Shown here: in pieces, positions 1 to 11,550 of the stretch
How positions within the stretch are numbered: position 1 is the stretch's first letter
How the letters are laid out: each line of letters begins with the position of its first letter
Source: Oreocharis arfaki
Taxonomy: Eukaryota; Chordata; Aves; Passeriformes; Paramythiidae
DNA length: 64,000 nucleotides
Reading direction: 5' to 3'
Assembly: GCA_013398015.1 (NCBI GenBank)
Contig: VZRR01009809.1
Span: 186,001-250,000 of the forward strand
The notes under the pieces: generated by a model
The model's input: the letters and a program-made list of their open reading frames with translations, nothing else
Told to the model about the DNA's origin: nothing
Databases searched by the model: none
Position numbers and translations under genes: made by a program

Positions 1-1970
1 GGCTTAATCCACGGATTGTAATCCAATCGTTCTGGGCCAATTTAAGGACAGGACTCCTCCTCCACTGGGGTGGGGGAAAGAGATACCACTGGCCTCCCCT
101 CCTGGGGCTGCAGGTCTGGCTGCTGGGCACTGCCCAGCACTACTTTCCCTGCCAGAAAAGAGAAAAATCTCCTAATTCCAGGGAGAGATAATTATCCCTG
201 ACCAAGTCCTCGCTCTCTAATCTGCAAACAGCTGCCAGTACATAATCACCCTGCTCATTAAAAGTGACAGTGCTCCGGCTCCTTGCTTCACCCACGCCCT
301 CTCCTCCTGCACTTGCTTGACATTCCGTCTCATCTCCTCCCGCTCCTGACTGAGCGAGCTGATCCCTTTCCAGCAGCACCACGGACAAGGAGAAGTGGTG
401 ATGGCTCTTCCTTGTCATGCTGTTTCTGGAAAATGAAGGCAGAGCTGAGCCCATGAACCTCAGATCATCTTTGGCTTCTTTTTGCTGCTGCTTGGACCTG
501 ATCCTAATTCAGGCCCAGCTGCATCCAATTGCTCCCCCATATACAAACGCTCCTCACTTGATCCCAGTGCCAAAGCTGTTATCAAGGCCATCACGGCAAA
601 AAGGACTGGATGTTTCTGTGGATAATGAGAAAAGTCACTACAGGGGAGTGAAGTTCTCCTGGTGGTGGCTCTGGAGCAGAGTGCTCAGAGCAGAAGCATC
701 TGCTCAGGGCCAGGAAGCCACTGGTGTCTCTGTGGCACTGGGACTGGCTCAGCTCTTCTTCCTTTGAACCTGCTCCTGCAAGACACTGCTCAGACACAGG
801 ATATGTGGGCACCTCTCCTCTTCTACTTTTGCTCAGTGATACCTAAAAAAGTTGCTCATCTGGGGTGTTTCCCAGACTCTTCTCTCAGTACAGTTCCTGT
901 CTAGCACAAGCTGAAACAACAGCCAGCACTGATGTCTCCCAATAAGCATTTGCCTGTCTAAATTGCCCTGTTTATTTTGCAGATGTTCTCATGTTATTCT
1001 GAATTAAATGAGACACCAGTTTTCTATTTGGAGCAGGTTGATGTCTCAAGCTGCCTGCTCCTTTTGGAGGAGAAATTGGGAAATAAAAACACCTGCTGAG
1101 TGCCAAAAGGCCTCCTTCTGTCTGTGGCCCAGGCAGAACGCTGTGTGCACGTATGTGTGTGTGTGTAAAGCTATGTGAACTCCACTTGCCAAGGTGGAAA
1201 TTATGACAGAAAGCCAGAGAAAGGTCTCATTGGCTCTAAAATTGAAGGCACCTGCAGGTCTCTTGCATGTATTCCCATGGGAAGTGGGTTTTGAAGTCTC
1301 TTGGGTCAGTTTTAAAGTGTGATTTTGAAGCAGCTCCAGCCCGTGTGGGAAAGGCTGCTGGAAAGCTGCTCTTGGAGCTGTCTCTGCCTGCTCTCCCTCA
1401 TCCCTTCTGGGGCCAGTGTTGGGCCTGACATCCTAATAGCTGCAAGATCCAGCTAATCCCATCACACCAGCGAAATGGCCCTAAATCATCCTTGTCTGAT
1501 TCTTGACTCCAAAGAGACGTTTCATGGGTGATTGTGAGTGATACAGTGTGTGGTAATGGATGTATTTAAATGCGATTTATGGGTGACACCTGTCACATAG
1601 ACCCTTCCATCAGTGACAGGCTGGAGAGATTTACACAGTGGCACTGAGATGTGAGCTGCTGTGAGAGCTCCCTCGGTCACTGGCAGAGTGCTGGAGCCTT
1701 ACAGAGTTTGTCAGGAGCACAAACCAGGCTCCTTTGGCCACTGGCTGATACAGCACCACACAAAATCAGTGGTAAAGACTTGAGTGCATCTTGGCATCTG
1801 TCCATAGAGGATTTCCTTAGCCCCAAAGCTCTGTTTGCCTTTTCCTCAAACATTGTGGGAGGTGTTTTGGTCAGTCCTTGGTCACAAGAGCTTCACAGGA
1901 GCAAGCAGCCTCCCATAAGGGCCCCACCACATGATTTCTCCTCCCTCCCATATGCTCCCCACAGTTCATA
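1..1970. other. Intergenic, single-copy, no gene seen
   Basis: No open frame here resembles a known protein, and the short frames overlap one another on both strands. The only simple repeat is a short TG run at about 1148-1167. No CR1 tail is present before 1971. The stretch belongs to the gene-poor region far upstream of the TOX2 exon. Confidence 0.6.
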
Positions 1971-2265
1971 GTGTCCTAGAATGGTTTGGGTTGGAAGGCA
2001 CCTTAAAGCCCCTCCCATTCCACCACTGCCATGGGCAGGGACACCTTCCACTAGCCCAGGTTTCTCCAAGCTCTGTCCAGCCTGGCCTTGGACACTTCCA
2101 GGGATCCAGGGGCAGCCACAGCTTCTCTGGGCATCCTGTGCCAGGGCCTCCCCACCCTCACAGGGAAGAATTTCTTCCTTAAAACCATTGTCCTGTCACT
2201 GCTTGCCCTTGCAAAAAGTCCCTCTCCAGCCTCCCTGTAGGTTCCCTTTAGGTACTGGAAGGCTG
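1971..2265 (-). repeat. CR1 LINE fragment, 3' end
   Basis: Read on the minus strand this is the 3' part of a CR1 non-LTR retrotransposon. On the plus strand it begins with the complement of the CR1 tail (AGAATGGTTTGGGTTGG), then shows the usual blocks for CCATGGGCAGGGACACC, the CTGGCCTTGGACAC segment, GGGCAGCCACAG and CCTCACAGGGAAGAATT. It stops near GGTACTGGAAGGCTG, so only about 295 bases survive, the usual 5' truncation of CR1. Short open frames across it are remnants of the reverse transcriptase C-terminus or chance. Confidence 0.93.
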
Positions 2266-5200
2266 TTCCTGTTTGCTGGTGACTCTGGCTAAGGTGGACA
2301 CTCCCCCAGCTGTGCCACCAGGCTGTCACCTCCATTCCTGCATAGACCTCTCAACCCAGCTTCCTACTCCCTCTTTCTCCAGGATCTGCTCTTCTCCTCG
2401 GATCTCCAAGCTGAGGTTCCAAACGCTCTCCTCCGCCTCCTGCTTTCCTCCATCTCCAGCAGACATCTCTGCCAGCCCCATCCAGAAAACCCTTCCTGCC
2501 CTTCCTGCTGGAGGATTAGCAAGGATATCTGCACTGAGATTATTTCTAGGAGACCACTGACGCTGGCCTGATGTTAACTCCCCATGTCAGCTCCGCTCAG
2601 GCACAGCTGGGCTGCACGAAGGTTCCAGGCAGGATTTCTGTTGTTTAAGATTTTATTTTTGGGGGGAATGCTGGTAGATTGAGTTGTTTTTTCCTCATGG
2701 CTTTTCCCCCAAGATCTGTTGTTGGCTGTTTATGCCAGGCAGTTCATATCACAGCACTCCCAGACACACACACAGGCACGGATCAAACAGCTGAAGTCGC
2801 CAATCAGTCTAAACATGCCCAATATTAACAATATTTTGCTCCCTGAGCTATCAAAGGCGGCTGGATACTACCTTGAATTGACCTGTGGGAGCTGACTGTG
2901 CGAGAACATTTTCTCAGCAGCAACGTGATACATTTCCTGCTTCTTGGGCTTTTGGGTTTTTTTAATATATATCTTTATAATTCTGCTGTAAGGCAGCCTT
3001 GGATTTGTAAAATTAGCCTGTCATAACAAATTCATGTCCTCATCAAAGGCTGCTGTTGTGCTTCCTCCCAGACTGGAGCATTCACAGACCAAAGCTGCAT
3101 TATCACAGTAATTTCAAAGTTCAATAGTGTATTTTCAAAAGCAATTGCTTTTAAATGCAGTTTGTTACATAACAGCAAATTTAGACTTACACTTTCCTCA
3201 AAACGAAAATTAAATTCTTTAAATAGTAAGTCAGCTCCTGTTCACTCTTGTCTTTGCTTTTCTTATTCTAAAATGATCCAGCTACACTTGGTGTTCCTGA
3301 AAGTGCAAGGTTAGAAGGACTGTATGAAGTCTTTTTATCACAAAAAAAAAAGGGATTTTTAAGCCCAGAGAAAAGTAGATTCCACATTTTAAATCTCTCA
3401 AAATTCTCAAAACTCTTTCACATGACTCTCTGGCCTGAATGAGAATTTGTGCAGAGAGGTCCGGGGCTGAGTGGGATTGAGAGTTAAGGATGGCTGTGCT
3501 GGGGATTGGGGTTGATGAGAAGGGGATCTTGATGGAAACCTTTCTGATCAGAAAAAATCACTCAGCAACCCCAAACCCCACTTCCTTCTGATGCAGGACA
3601 CCACCTTCATTCTTCTGGATGAATCACAGCCCTCTCTTGCCAGGGCAGAACAAGTTCTTGTCCTTCAATTCTTGTCTCCTTGTGTTTCCTTGTTGGGATT
3701 TTTCTCCTGGCTCCACAACTTCTCTTCCATTTAACTGGTCAGGATGCTGCCTCCTCCCCCAGGGTGCCAATGGGGATGCCCACTTTGGCCATTCCTTGCC
3801 CACAAAGAGCAGCACAGCCTTTTCTTCTACACACACTCAGCAGGTCCCTCTCCCTGCCTGGGATGGCCTTGCCTGAGATCCATCTCATTTTTTTGGGAGG
3901 TGCAGAGTTTGGACACATCCAACTCAATGAGCCACCGAGAGCATGCTTAGCTGGCCAGAGAAAGGAAGACCTTGAGAACCACAATAAACTTGACCTCTCT
4001 GTTTTATGTAGTTGTCTTCAGAAATATCCTCAAAACCACCTTGATATCATTCTGCAAATCCATGCTGAAGACTTTCCTTTCCCCTGGCAGGAACCCACAG
4101 GTCCTGGCTGCATTAAAACCACCATCTATCACATTGACCAATAAAATCAGGCTGTTTGGTTGTATTCCCTCCTCTTTCTGTACCCCCTATTTTAATTTCC
4201 TTTGGTTTATGGTTAAACTGTAAGTTTGGGAGGTGCTGTCATTTAATCAAATTAATAATAATAATGATTATAATTACAATTATAAAAATAATTTGACGAA
4301 TACATTTCTAATTAGTTGGGACAGATTTTGATTGGTGAATCTACACGGGAGGATGCTGGCTAATAAATGTTTAGATTACGTCTCACTGGACTCACTAGGA
4401 GATTTTCCTTTGTTTTTCACAGGTGCTGGCTTGTCTTGTAATAGAATTTGGGGCCACAAGCGCTGAGCTCGGTTACAGCTGAATCAACACTGCCATGTCC
4501 ATTGCTTTTTCTGAGAGCTGTAGCCTAAACTGTCAGCTTTGGGAGCTAAAAGGCTCTTGAACTCAAGGCTGATCATCCCAAACCACCATCCATGTGCAAA
4601 GACATATAATAATTTCTATGAATGCGAGCTGAAAAGCTGCAGGAATTTGAGCCTGTACGTACAGCGCTTGCTCTGCCATTAATTAAGGTTATCTCTTTAT
4701 TAGCCATTTCCCTTGTGAGGGCTCAGACAGCACAAATCTTAGTGAACAGAAGATGCTCTTAACCTTGCTTTTCTGGGCAGTTTAGGAAATTGTAGTTTAT
4801 TTATGGCAAATAAATTCTTACCAACTGGTGCTCTGAGTTACACGGGCAAAGAAATGAACTGCAGCAGATCTGGAGCTCTAAGGTCTATCTGCGTGCTGGG
4901 GACAGATTTTATCCAGCCCCGTCCCATGAAATATGCTCAATAATCAGCAGAGGTAATGTGAGAAGAAGTAGCAGATGGGCTTTCCCAAGGAGCAGGCAAA
5001 CAGTATGATCGATGTGGGTTTTGGGAAGGGTGGGTGTGGAGCATCAAGGAAATGAATAGAAACAGGTGCTCGCTTTTGAATAGTGATTTCTGGGCTTGAA
5101 TGCTCAGAGGTGTCAAGGTGCTCCTGGTTCAACCCAGCTGTGGGAAGTGGGAAAAGTGTAAAGAAATGGGGGCAAAAAGGGTAAAATTGGTTCCTGAGGT

Positions 5201-6467
5201 CACCGTCACCCAGCACCGCTTGACTCTTGTGTAATGGTGACTCTCACCCAAAAATGTGCTTGCAAATACAAGGAAATGCCCAAGGGGCTTCCATGTCCAA
5301 GGAGGACCTGGCTGCTGTGGTTTGGAAACAGGGACGGCTGAGAGCACCCATGGATTTGCCACCAGAGTCATGAAGTCAGCTTCTCGTGACAAACAGACAA
5401 CTTGGCCATTCAAAGAAAGTTCAAGGGTCTCTCGAGTTTTATATCTTTGCTAAAGGCTGATTCAATCACAGACAAAATAAAATTTTGGCTCTTGGCTGCC
5501 TGTCATTCCTCGCTTAATCATCTCAGCATCCAGATATGTTGGAGCATTCGTGCTCCAGCACTGGGATGAACCAAGACCAAGTGAGTAATAAGGAGCAAAG
5601 AGTGAAAGCAAAAGGCCACGTATCTCAGGATAAAGTTCACAGGATGAATTAATGAACTATTTTCATAGAGAAATAAGAACTATATTCTCCAAGGAGATTA
5701 CTCACAATGAACAATTCGATCAGCTCCAGCCTGAAGAAAGGAAAAGGGGAAGAATAAATAGTCCTTCTCCAAAAGGAAAGGCTATTAATACTGCAGTGTC
5801 TTAATGGCTCACACGAGGACCATTGTTATCAAGTGTATTTATTAATAGCCTGGATGCCTGAGCATTCATCTCAGTGCATGAGCAGTGAAAAGCAAATTTG
5901 TGGATAAATTTGAAACTACGTGAAATGATCAAGTCTTGAAAGCTCAGTTAGTAAATTCCATGAGTTCTACGATGGCTCAGTGCGGTGGCTGAATGAATTT
6001 GGTGCATAAAAGTCAAAGGAATGGGAATTGGAAGGGACAATCTGGACTATTTATGTCCATTAATGGGTTATAAATTGACTGTAACTGCCCAATAAAAGCT
6101 CATCATCAATGTGAAATGCGATGGGAACATCTGCCTGGTGCGGTGTGCAGAAGCTGTCAAAGAGCAAACAAAATTTGTGAGCTAAGAAAGGGAGCAAGGA
6201 AGAAATGAAATCAAGCAAGCTCCTGGAGGGTCCCACTGCCGGAGACCTGTGTGCTTGGATGCTCATCCCCAGGTCCCACAGTGCTGTAAACCCACCGTTG
6301 TTCCCTCCCCAGCTCGGAACAGCAGGAGCCTGGGGGAGACAGCCCCAAGTGAAAACTTTCCAGACCTCAGTCCACCAATGCCTAGGAGCAGTCCCTGTTT
6401 TCCAGCCTTGACACAAGCATGTTGTCTCTGCCATAAGGTCAGATCCCCTCCTCCACAGGGGGGATTA
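2266..6467. other. Intergenic, single-copy; AT-rich around 4230-4420
   Basis: No gene or recognisable mobile element was found. The sequence is mostly unique and includes AT-rich parts at about 2940-3240 and 4230-4330, the latter with several TAAT cores (AATAATAATAATGATTATAA), compatible with homeodomain sites but not proof of them. Another TAAT- and ATTA-bearing patch lies at about 5640-5900. All open frames are under 160 codons and unrecognised. Confidence 0.5.
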
Positions 6468-6585
6468 TTCATAGAATTATTTAGGTTGGAAAAGACCTCC
6501 AAAATCATTGAGTTCAACCATTAACCAGCACTGCCAAGCCCACCACCATCCCATGCCCCTAGGGTGCCACATCTACTCCTGGTGT
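6468..6585 (-). repeat. CR1 LINE fragment, short 3' end
   Basis: On the plus strand it begins TTCATAGAATTATTTAGG, followed by the TTGGAAAAGACCT and GAGTTCAACCATTAACC blocks and GTGCCACATCTAC. These are the complement of the end of an older CR1 subfamily. It is about 120 bases long and truncated at its 5' side. It differs from most copies in this window, which use the TGGTTTGGGTTGGAAGG type of tail. Confidence 0.85.
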
Positions 6586-8348
6586 TTCCCACCCTGATCT
6601 TACATAAATGAGCTCAGGACAGCAGCCACTAGCCCTGTGCACTGTTAGTACCAAAACAGCAGCCAACATAGAGGGAACTGGCCCAAAACCTCTTCCAGAG
6701 TTGGAGGTTCCTCAGGGCCCAGCAATGTCCTTCAGCAATCCAGGTTCCTGGTCTTCCTTTAATAGCACTAATTACCTGCTCACGCGCTGTGCTGAACCAT
6801 TTTAACATTTTAATCCCACTTCCCCAGGCTCCTTCCTTTGGAAAACGAATACCTGTGGTGGGGAGGGAATTTTGTGATTCTTGCATGGAAATCCCTCCCT
6901 GTGCAGCAGCAAATCTCAGGCAGCAGCATGGATCTTGTTTCTCACCCCTTCCCACATGGATTCCTCCGTCACCTTTTCTGCTTCTGTTGCTGCCTTCAGT
7001 GGTTTTCACAAGTCTTTTCTTCCCCTCACCTCAGCCAACAATAAACTTCACAGTTCCTGTAGGAGAAGAGGCTCTTCCCTCACCTGCCGTGACCCCTGAT
7101 TGCCCTGGGGTTGCCTTCACACCCATGAGGTGTGTTTGATTTGGGTGTTTGCAGGTGTTCAGAGGATTTGGATTATAAAACTTTACATATACCCAACCCT
7201 GAACTTCAGTGCTGGCTTCCTGTGCTGGCTGTTTGAGCACCTGTCAGCAGACAATGAAACTTCTCCAAGTTTCCTGCTTCAAAATCTTCCCTTATCCTAA
7301 GCCTACCACGGTGGACATGGATGTTCGGCAGAACATTTTCCTTGGAGTATAGCTTGTCTTCAAACACCTCCCATGTCGTGCAGCACTTAATATACGCCAT
7401 GTAGCTCTCTTCAGCTGCTCCACGCACTAAGTTAAAATCCAATCTCATGCCAATTCCATAAACAATCTTCCAGCTAGCATTCTCTCCCTAATGTCCTCTG
7501 CTCCCTGCCTGGGTACTTAAAATCTTCCATTACTCGCCTCTTTCTACATATTTTATTGTTTGTTCAAATCACCTCCCAGTCCCATCTTTATCTCCCATAT
7601 AGAAAAGGAGAGATGGTTTTCCCATCTCCCCATTTTTTGCATTTTTATCTCATAAAGTATGTGGCTAAGCAAATACTCATGGTCATATCCTTCAGGTAAA
7701 ACTGATGTATATAAAATATTGTGCAAGCAGCAGTGATAACTCCAGTAAGGAAGGCCCCAAATCTGCATAATTCCACTGGCTTCACTGGAGTAGGTCTTCA
7801 TACGAACCAGGGTAGATGGAAAATGTTTCCAGCACTGGCCACATTAGAAATTGCTTTTTTCAGGTCCTATTAATAAGCTTGCAAAATGTTGTCCTTTGGG
7901 CTGAAATTGCCTATAATCAGCACCTATCCCACAGTGATTTCTCCCCTGTTTTGAAAGTTTGTGCAGAATTAGGAGATCTGCTTTTGAATACAGTAAAGAG
8001 GAAAATATCTTCCTTTTTTTTAAGTCTTTCTGACCTTTTTTTCTTGGCAGCTCTACAGCTGAATTGGCTGTAGTTTGAAAGATGCAATTTGGCAGGAAAA
8101 CAGCCCTCATTGGAGAGCAGTGCAGGGCTTTGTATTGCAGGAAATTGGGTTTGATTTGCCCATGCTACAAGTATTCAAAAATTGCAATCCGACCATATGC
8201 AGTGGAGGGCTTTAGCTAAGCTGATTAGAGGACATGGAGACCAGGGAACAGGACTCTGCACGAGCCAGGAAAAAAGGGAGTTCCTGAGGGATGGGCAAGG
8301 GGACCCCAGTGTGGTGGAGAGGGATGGTCAGCTCCTTCCACCCTCAGC
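6586..8348. other. Intergenic, no gene seen
   Basis: Unique sequence of ordinary composition. Several overlapping frames of 65-126 codons occur on both strands at 6600-7300, with no conserved domain, signal peptide or codon bias that I can recognise. A weakly T-rich patch lies at about 8015-8045. Confidence 0.5.
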
Positions 8349-8935
8349 AGAGAATCCCAGGAAGGGTCAGGTTGGAAGGGACCACAGTGGGGTCATCTGT
8401 TCCACCTCCCTGCTCCGTGAGGGCCATCCCGGAGCACAGGGCACAGGACTGTGGCCGGTCAGTTCTTGAGTAACTCCAGTGAGGAGACCCCAGCCCCTCT
8501 CTGGGCTCTGCTCAGGGCTGGGCACTGCCCAGGGCAGGAGTTCACCTCCTGTGCAGGGAATTGCTGGGCTCAGGCCCTGCCCGTTGCTCTGGTGCCATTG
8601 CTGGGCCCCGGAGCAGAGCCTGGGCCCTGCTCGGAGCCCTCCCTGCCCACAGGGACACCCAGGCCTGAGGGCCCCTCTCAGCTGGGGCTCCTCTCGAGGC
8701 TGAGCAGCCCCAGCTCCCTCAGCCTTTCCTGGGCACCGAGATGCTCCAGGCCCTTCCTCAGCCCCGCAGCCTCCGCTGGCCCCGCTCCAGGAGCTCCCTG
8801 GCCCTGCTGTGCTGAGGATCCAGAGCCGGACACAGCACCCCAGAGGTGCCCCCAGGGCAGAGGGGCAGGATCACCACTCTGCAGAAGGCAGGAACGGCTC
8901 CTTTGTGTGAGGCTGGGCTTGAGATGGGCGTGAGG
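8349..8935 (-). repeat. CR1 LINE fragment, GC-rich, about 590 bp
   Basis: The plus strand begins with AGGTTGGAAGGGACCACAG and continues through GAGCACAGGGCACAGG, a GCTGGGCACTGCCCAGGG block, a GAGCAGCCCCAGCTCCC block and AGCACCCCAGAGGTGCC. This is the complement of a GC-rich CR1 subfamily covering the 3' UTR and the end of the reverse transcriptase frame. It is the longest CR1 copy in the window. The 160-codon frame at 8451-8933 (+) and the antisense frames lie entirely inside it and are not genes. The 5' edge near 8935 is approximate. Confidence 0.85.
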
Positions 8936-10873
8936 CAAGAGCCACCCACAAGCTGCCTTTAGGTCCTGAACAGCCTTTCCTTCAGATCATACCCGTGGTT
9001 TGATTTTATGTGTTGAACAGTCCAGTCTCTGCACCCCAATGCCTGTACAACCACGTTATTGCCATGCACAGGAGCCGTCCTGCTATTTTCAGTGGCTTTT
9101 TCCTGGTTATTTGAGACCTTGTAGGATTAGATCCATACTGTATGATGAAATAAAATTTTTCCCTAGGCTGCCTTGAACACTGGGAAAACTGAGTCTGCAG
9201 CAATAAACAGAATCCATATTTCTAATCCATTTTAAACCAGAAAGGAGATTTTTCACAAACTTCCTCAGCTATGAAGATTCTTCAAATCCTCTTCAGTCCC
9301 TTTAAATATTAAATCATTCTTGTGCACAGACCAGGCATAGCCCATCTCAAAAAGCAGGAATACTGGCAAATCATATTCACATGCACATTCTTCAGAGCAG
9401 TTGTTAAACTTGTGGGTGAGCTGACTGAATTAGTGGAACAGAATATTTGACTAAAATAAAAATATCTTTGGGCCTGACAACTGGAAATCAGTTTGCAACA
9501 GTGATTTCTGATAGACAGTTGTACTGCATGAGCAAATTCCATGCTTCGGGAAAAAGGATCAAGAGACAGGATGAATAAGAGGTATAGTTAATAATAACTA
9601 AATATTGAAAAAATTATCCTTCTGAAACATTGTGCTGGCCATCCTGGGCTGCTCTGCTCTCTTTGAAACAGAACTGTGTTCTCCTAGCAGAAGTAATTAG
9701 GTTTTAATTTAGATGTAGTTTCAACACCCTTCTTTCATGCTGATTTGTAGCTTACTCTGAAAATCTCCCAGCTGAAACGGAAGTGTGGGGATAAACTAAC
9801 AAGTGACCATATAAATATATCCACAGAGAGGGAGAGATTTGATTAAATTGAGCTCTTTGCATTGCAAACACCTTCCACTGGGATTTGCCAGGGGGATGAG
9901 GATGAGGTGTTGCAGGACAAGTTTATCTGATCCACGCCCTACCCACGGCCTTCATCACTCATGGCCACTCACTGAGATGTGCAATTCATACATTTTTTCA
10001 TTCTGCTTACCAATACTTCCCTCCTTCTTCGCAGCACACAAAGCACAAAGAGGGAGGCAGTGCTATTCCTGCCCTGCACTGCAGCACAGAACCCATTAAT
10101 TGCACTTTTGGCAATGAAGCCCAATGAGGTACATGCATATGGGGCTCAAAGCTCTTTAAATACGCAGGAAATGTTCCCCTAACAAGAAGCCTTCACTACC
10201 TGGGAGTTGCTCTGGGAAGTTCCAGTGACAGGGGAGTGGCTTTTCTGAATTCAGTGTCATTGGGATGGGTGATTGTGCTGGGGGCAAAGGTGGCAGCAGC
10301 TGGTTCAGCCATGTGAGGGCTGGGGCTGCTTTTTAATCCAATTCTGAGGAAACCCTGCACCTCCAGGAGTACTGAAGATAGTGGCAAGGAGGATAATATT
10401 ATGCAGCTTGATATAAGTTATAATTTAATGAAAAACCTGCACTGGGGCCCCCTGAGATTACACAGGTGGTCACTGAGCCCCTCATGTTAATGCTCTGTGG
10501 CTTTGCTGTGTGGCTGCACTTCTACCATCACACAGTGAATCACATCCACGTTTTTCCTCCTTGGCAACCTGCTCCCCCATGACAATGGACACATAGAGAC
10601 AAAGATATGGCAGGATTTCCTGCCTCTCCACCTATGTCCTCTAATTTGGATCTAATGTTGTCTCTTACTACCTGTCCTCAGTTCTCAGGGCACAGATAAA
10701 GAGCTGTGGGCTGGGTTTCAGGGTGAGAGGAGGTAACTGGTGCTCACAGCAAGCCAAGTGTCAGTGCAGGGCGAGCGGAGCTTGGGATCATCCAGCCCAG
10801 CTCCCCATGGCCACGCTGTGCTTTGGGATCCAAATGTATTAAACAGAAGTTGGGCTTAGGAATGAAACAGCAG
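8936..10873. other. Intergenic, no gene seen
   Basis: Unique sequence with moderately AT-rich parts at 9100-9840. It has no repeat that I recognise and no credible coding region. Confidence 0.5.
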
Positions 10874-11550
10874 CTCCTAGGACCAGGTAATCCCGGTCGA
10901 AACAGATTCAGAAATGGCTGCTGATCCAGAGGAAGTGGAAAGAAGAGCCCTTAACAGAGTGAATTTATATTCTGAGCTTTTGCTTCTCACTCACAGCTGT
11001 CTGAAAAACATCACTCCCACCCGCCCCGAGCTACTCAATGAGAAGAGCACAAGGAGAAGGAACAGCTCAGATCTGGATGGGCTGTTTGTCAGGTATGAAT
11101 TCTCTCATCCAGCCACTCTCACTTCTATTCAGCACATGCAATGAATGTCTGAAAAATCTGGAAATTTATGTTCAGATCAATGGGAGCTGATTAATTACCT
11201 AAGATGTATTCAGATAACAGAGTTGAGAGGAAAAGCAAAGGCAATGCTTTCAAAAATGCTCAATGAAGTAAACCAAGTACATTGCGAACATGTTTAAAGG
11301 ATAAGTGCAAAGACGACCCAGGCAAGCGAGGTATCAAAGAAAGGAGACATCCAAAAGCCAGTCTTACAATCAACAACATAGACATGAAGGAGAAAAGAAA
11401 TCTCTAAAGCTATTAAAAATCTGGAAGCCTATTAAAAATGGATTAAAAAAGGTACAAGGAAATCAAATCAAGAGACATGGAGTGGCACTTGCGAAAGAAA
11501 CCTTTAACAGAGTGGAAAAATTACTCTGTGATCCAAGTGAATTTAAATAG
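10874..11550 (+). pseudogene. Possible decayed coding segment or non-coding exon, unidentified
   Basis: A plus-strand frame starting after a stop near 10870 runs in frame to about 11144. Its early part has an acidic stretch (TDSEMAADPEEVERRALN), a leucine-rich stretch (LYSELLLL) and a basic Arg/Ser stretch (EKSTRRRNSSDLDG). At 11093 it meets CAG followed by GTATGA, a good splice-donor match. After several stops and frame changes, another Lys/Arg-rich frame runs 11305-11550, and Ser-rich runs appear at 11540-11770. The amino-acid texture looks more protein-like than other frames nearby, so this may be a worn retrocopy, a relict exon or a non-coding RNA exon. I do not recognise the parent protein, and no poly(A) tail or repeat duplication marks a retrocopy. 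Chance is a serious alternative. Confidence 0.2.

Noticed and set aside
8451..8933. 160-codon plus-strand frame rich in Pro, Ser and Gly
   Set aside because: It lies wholly within a minus-strand CR1 copy.
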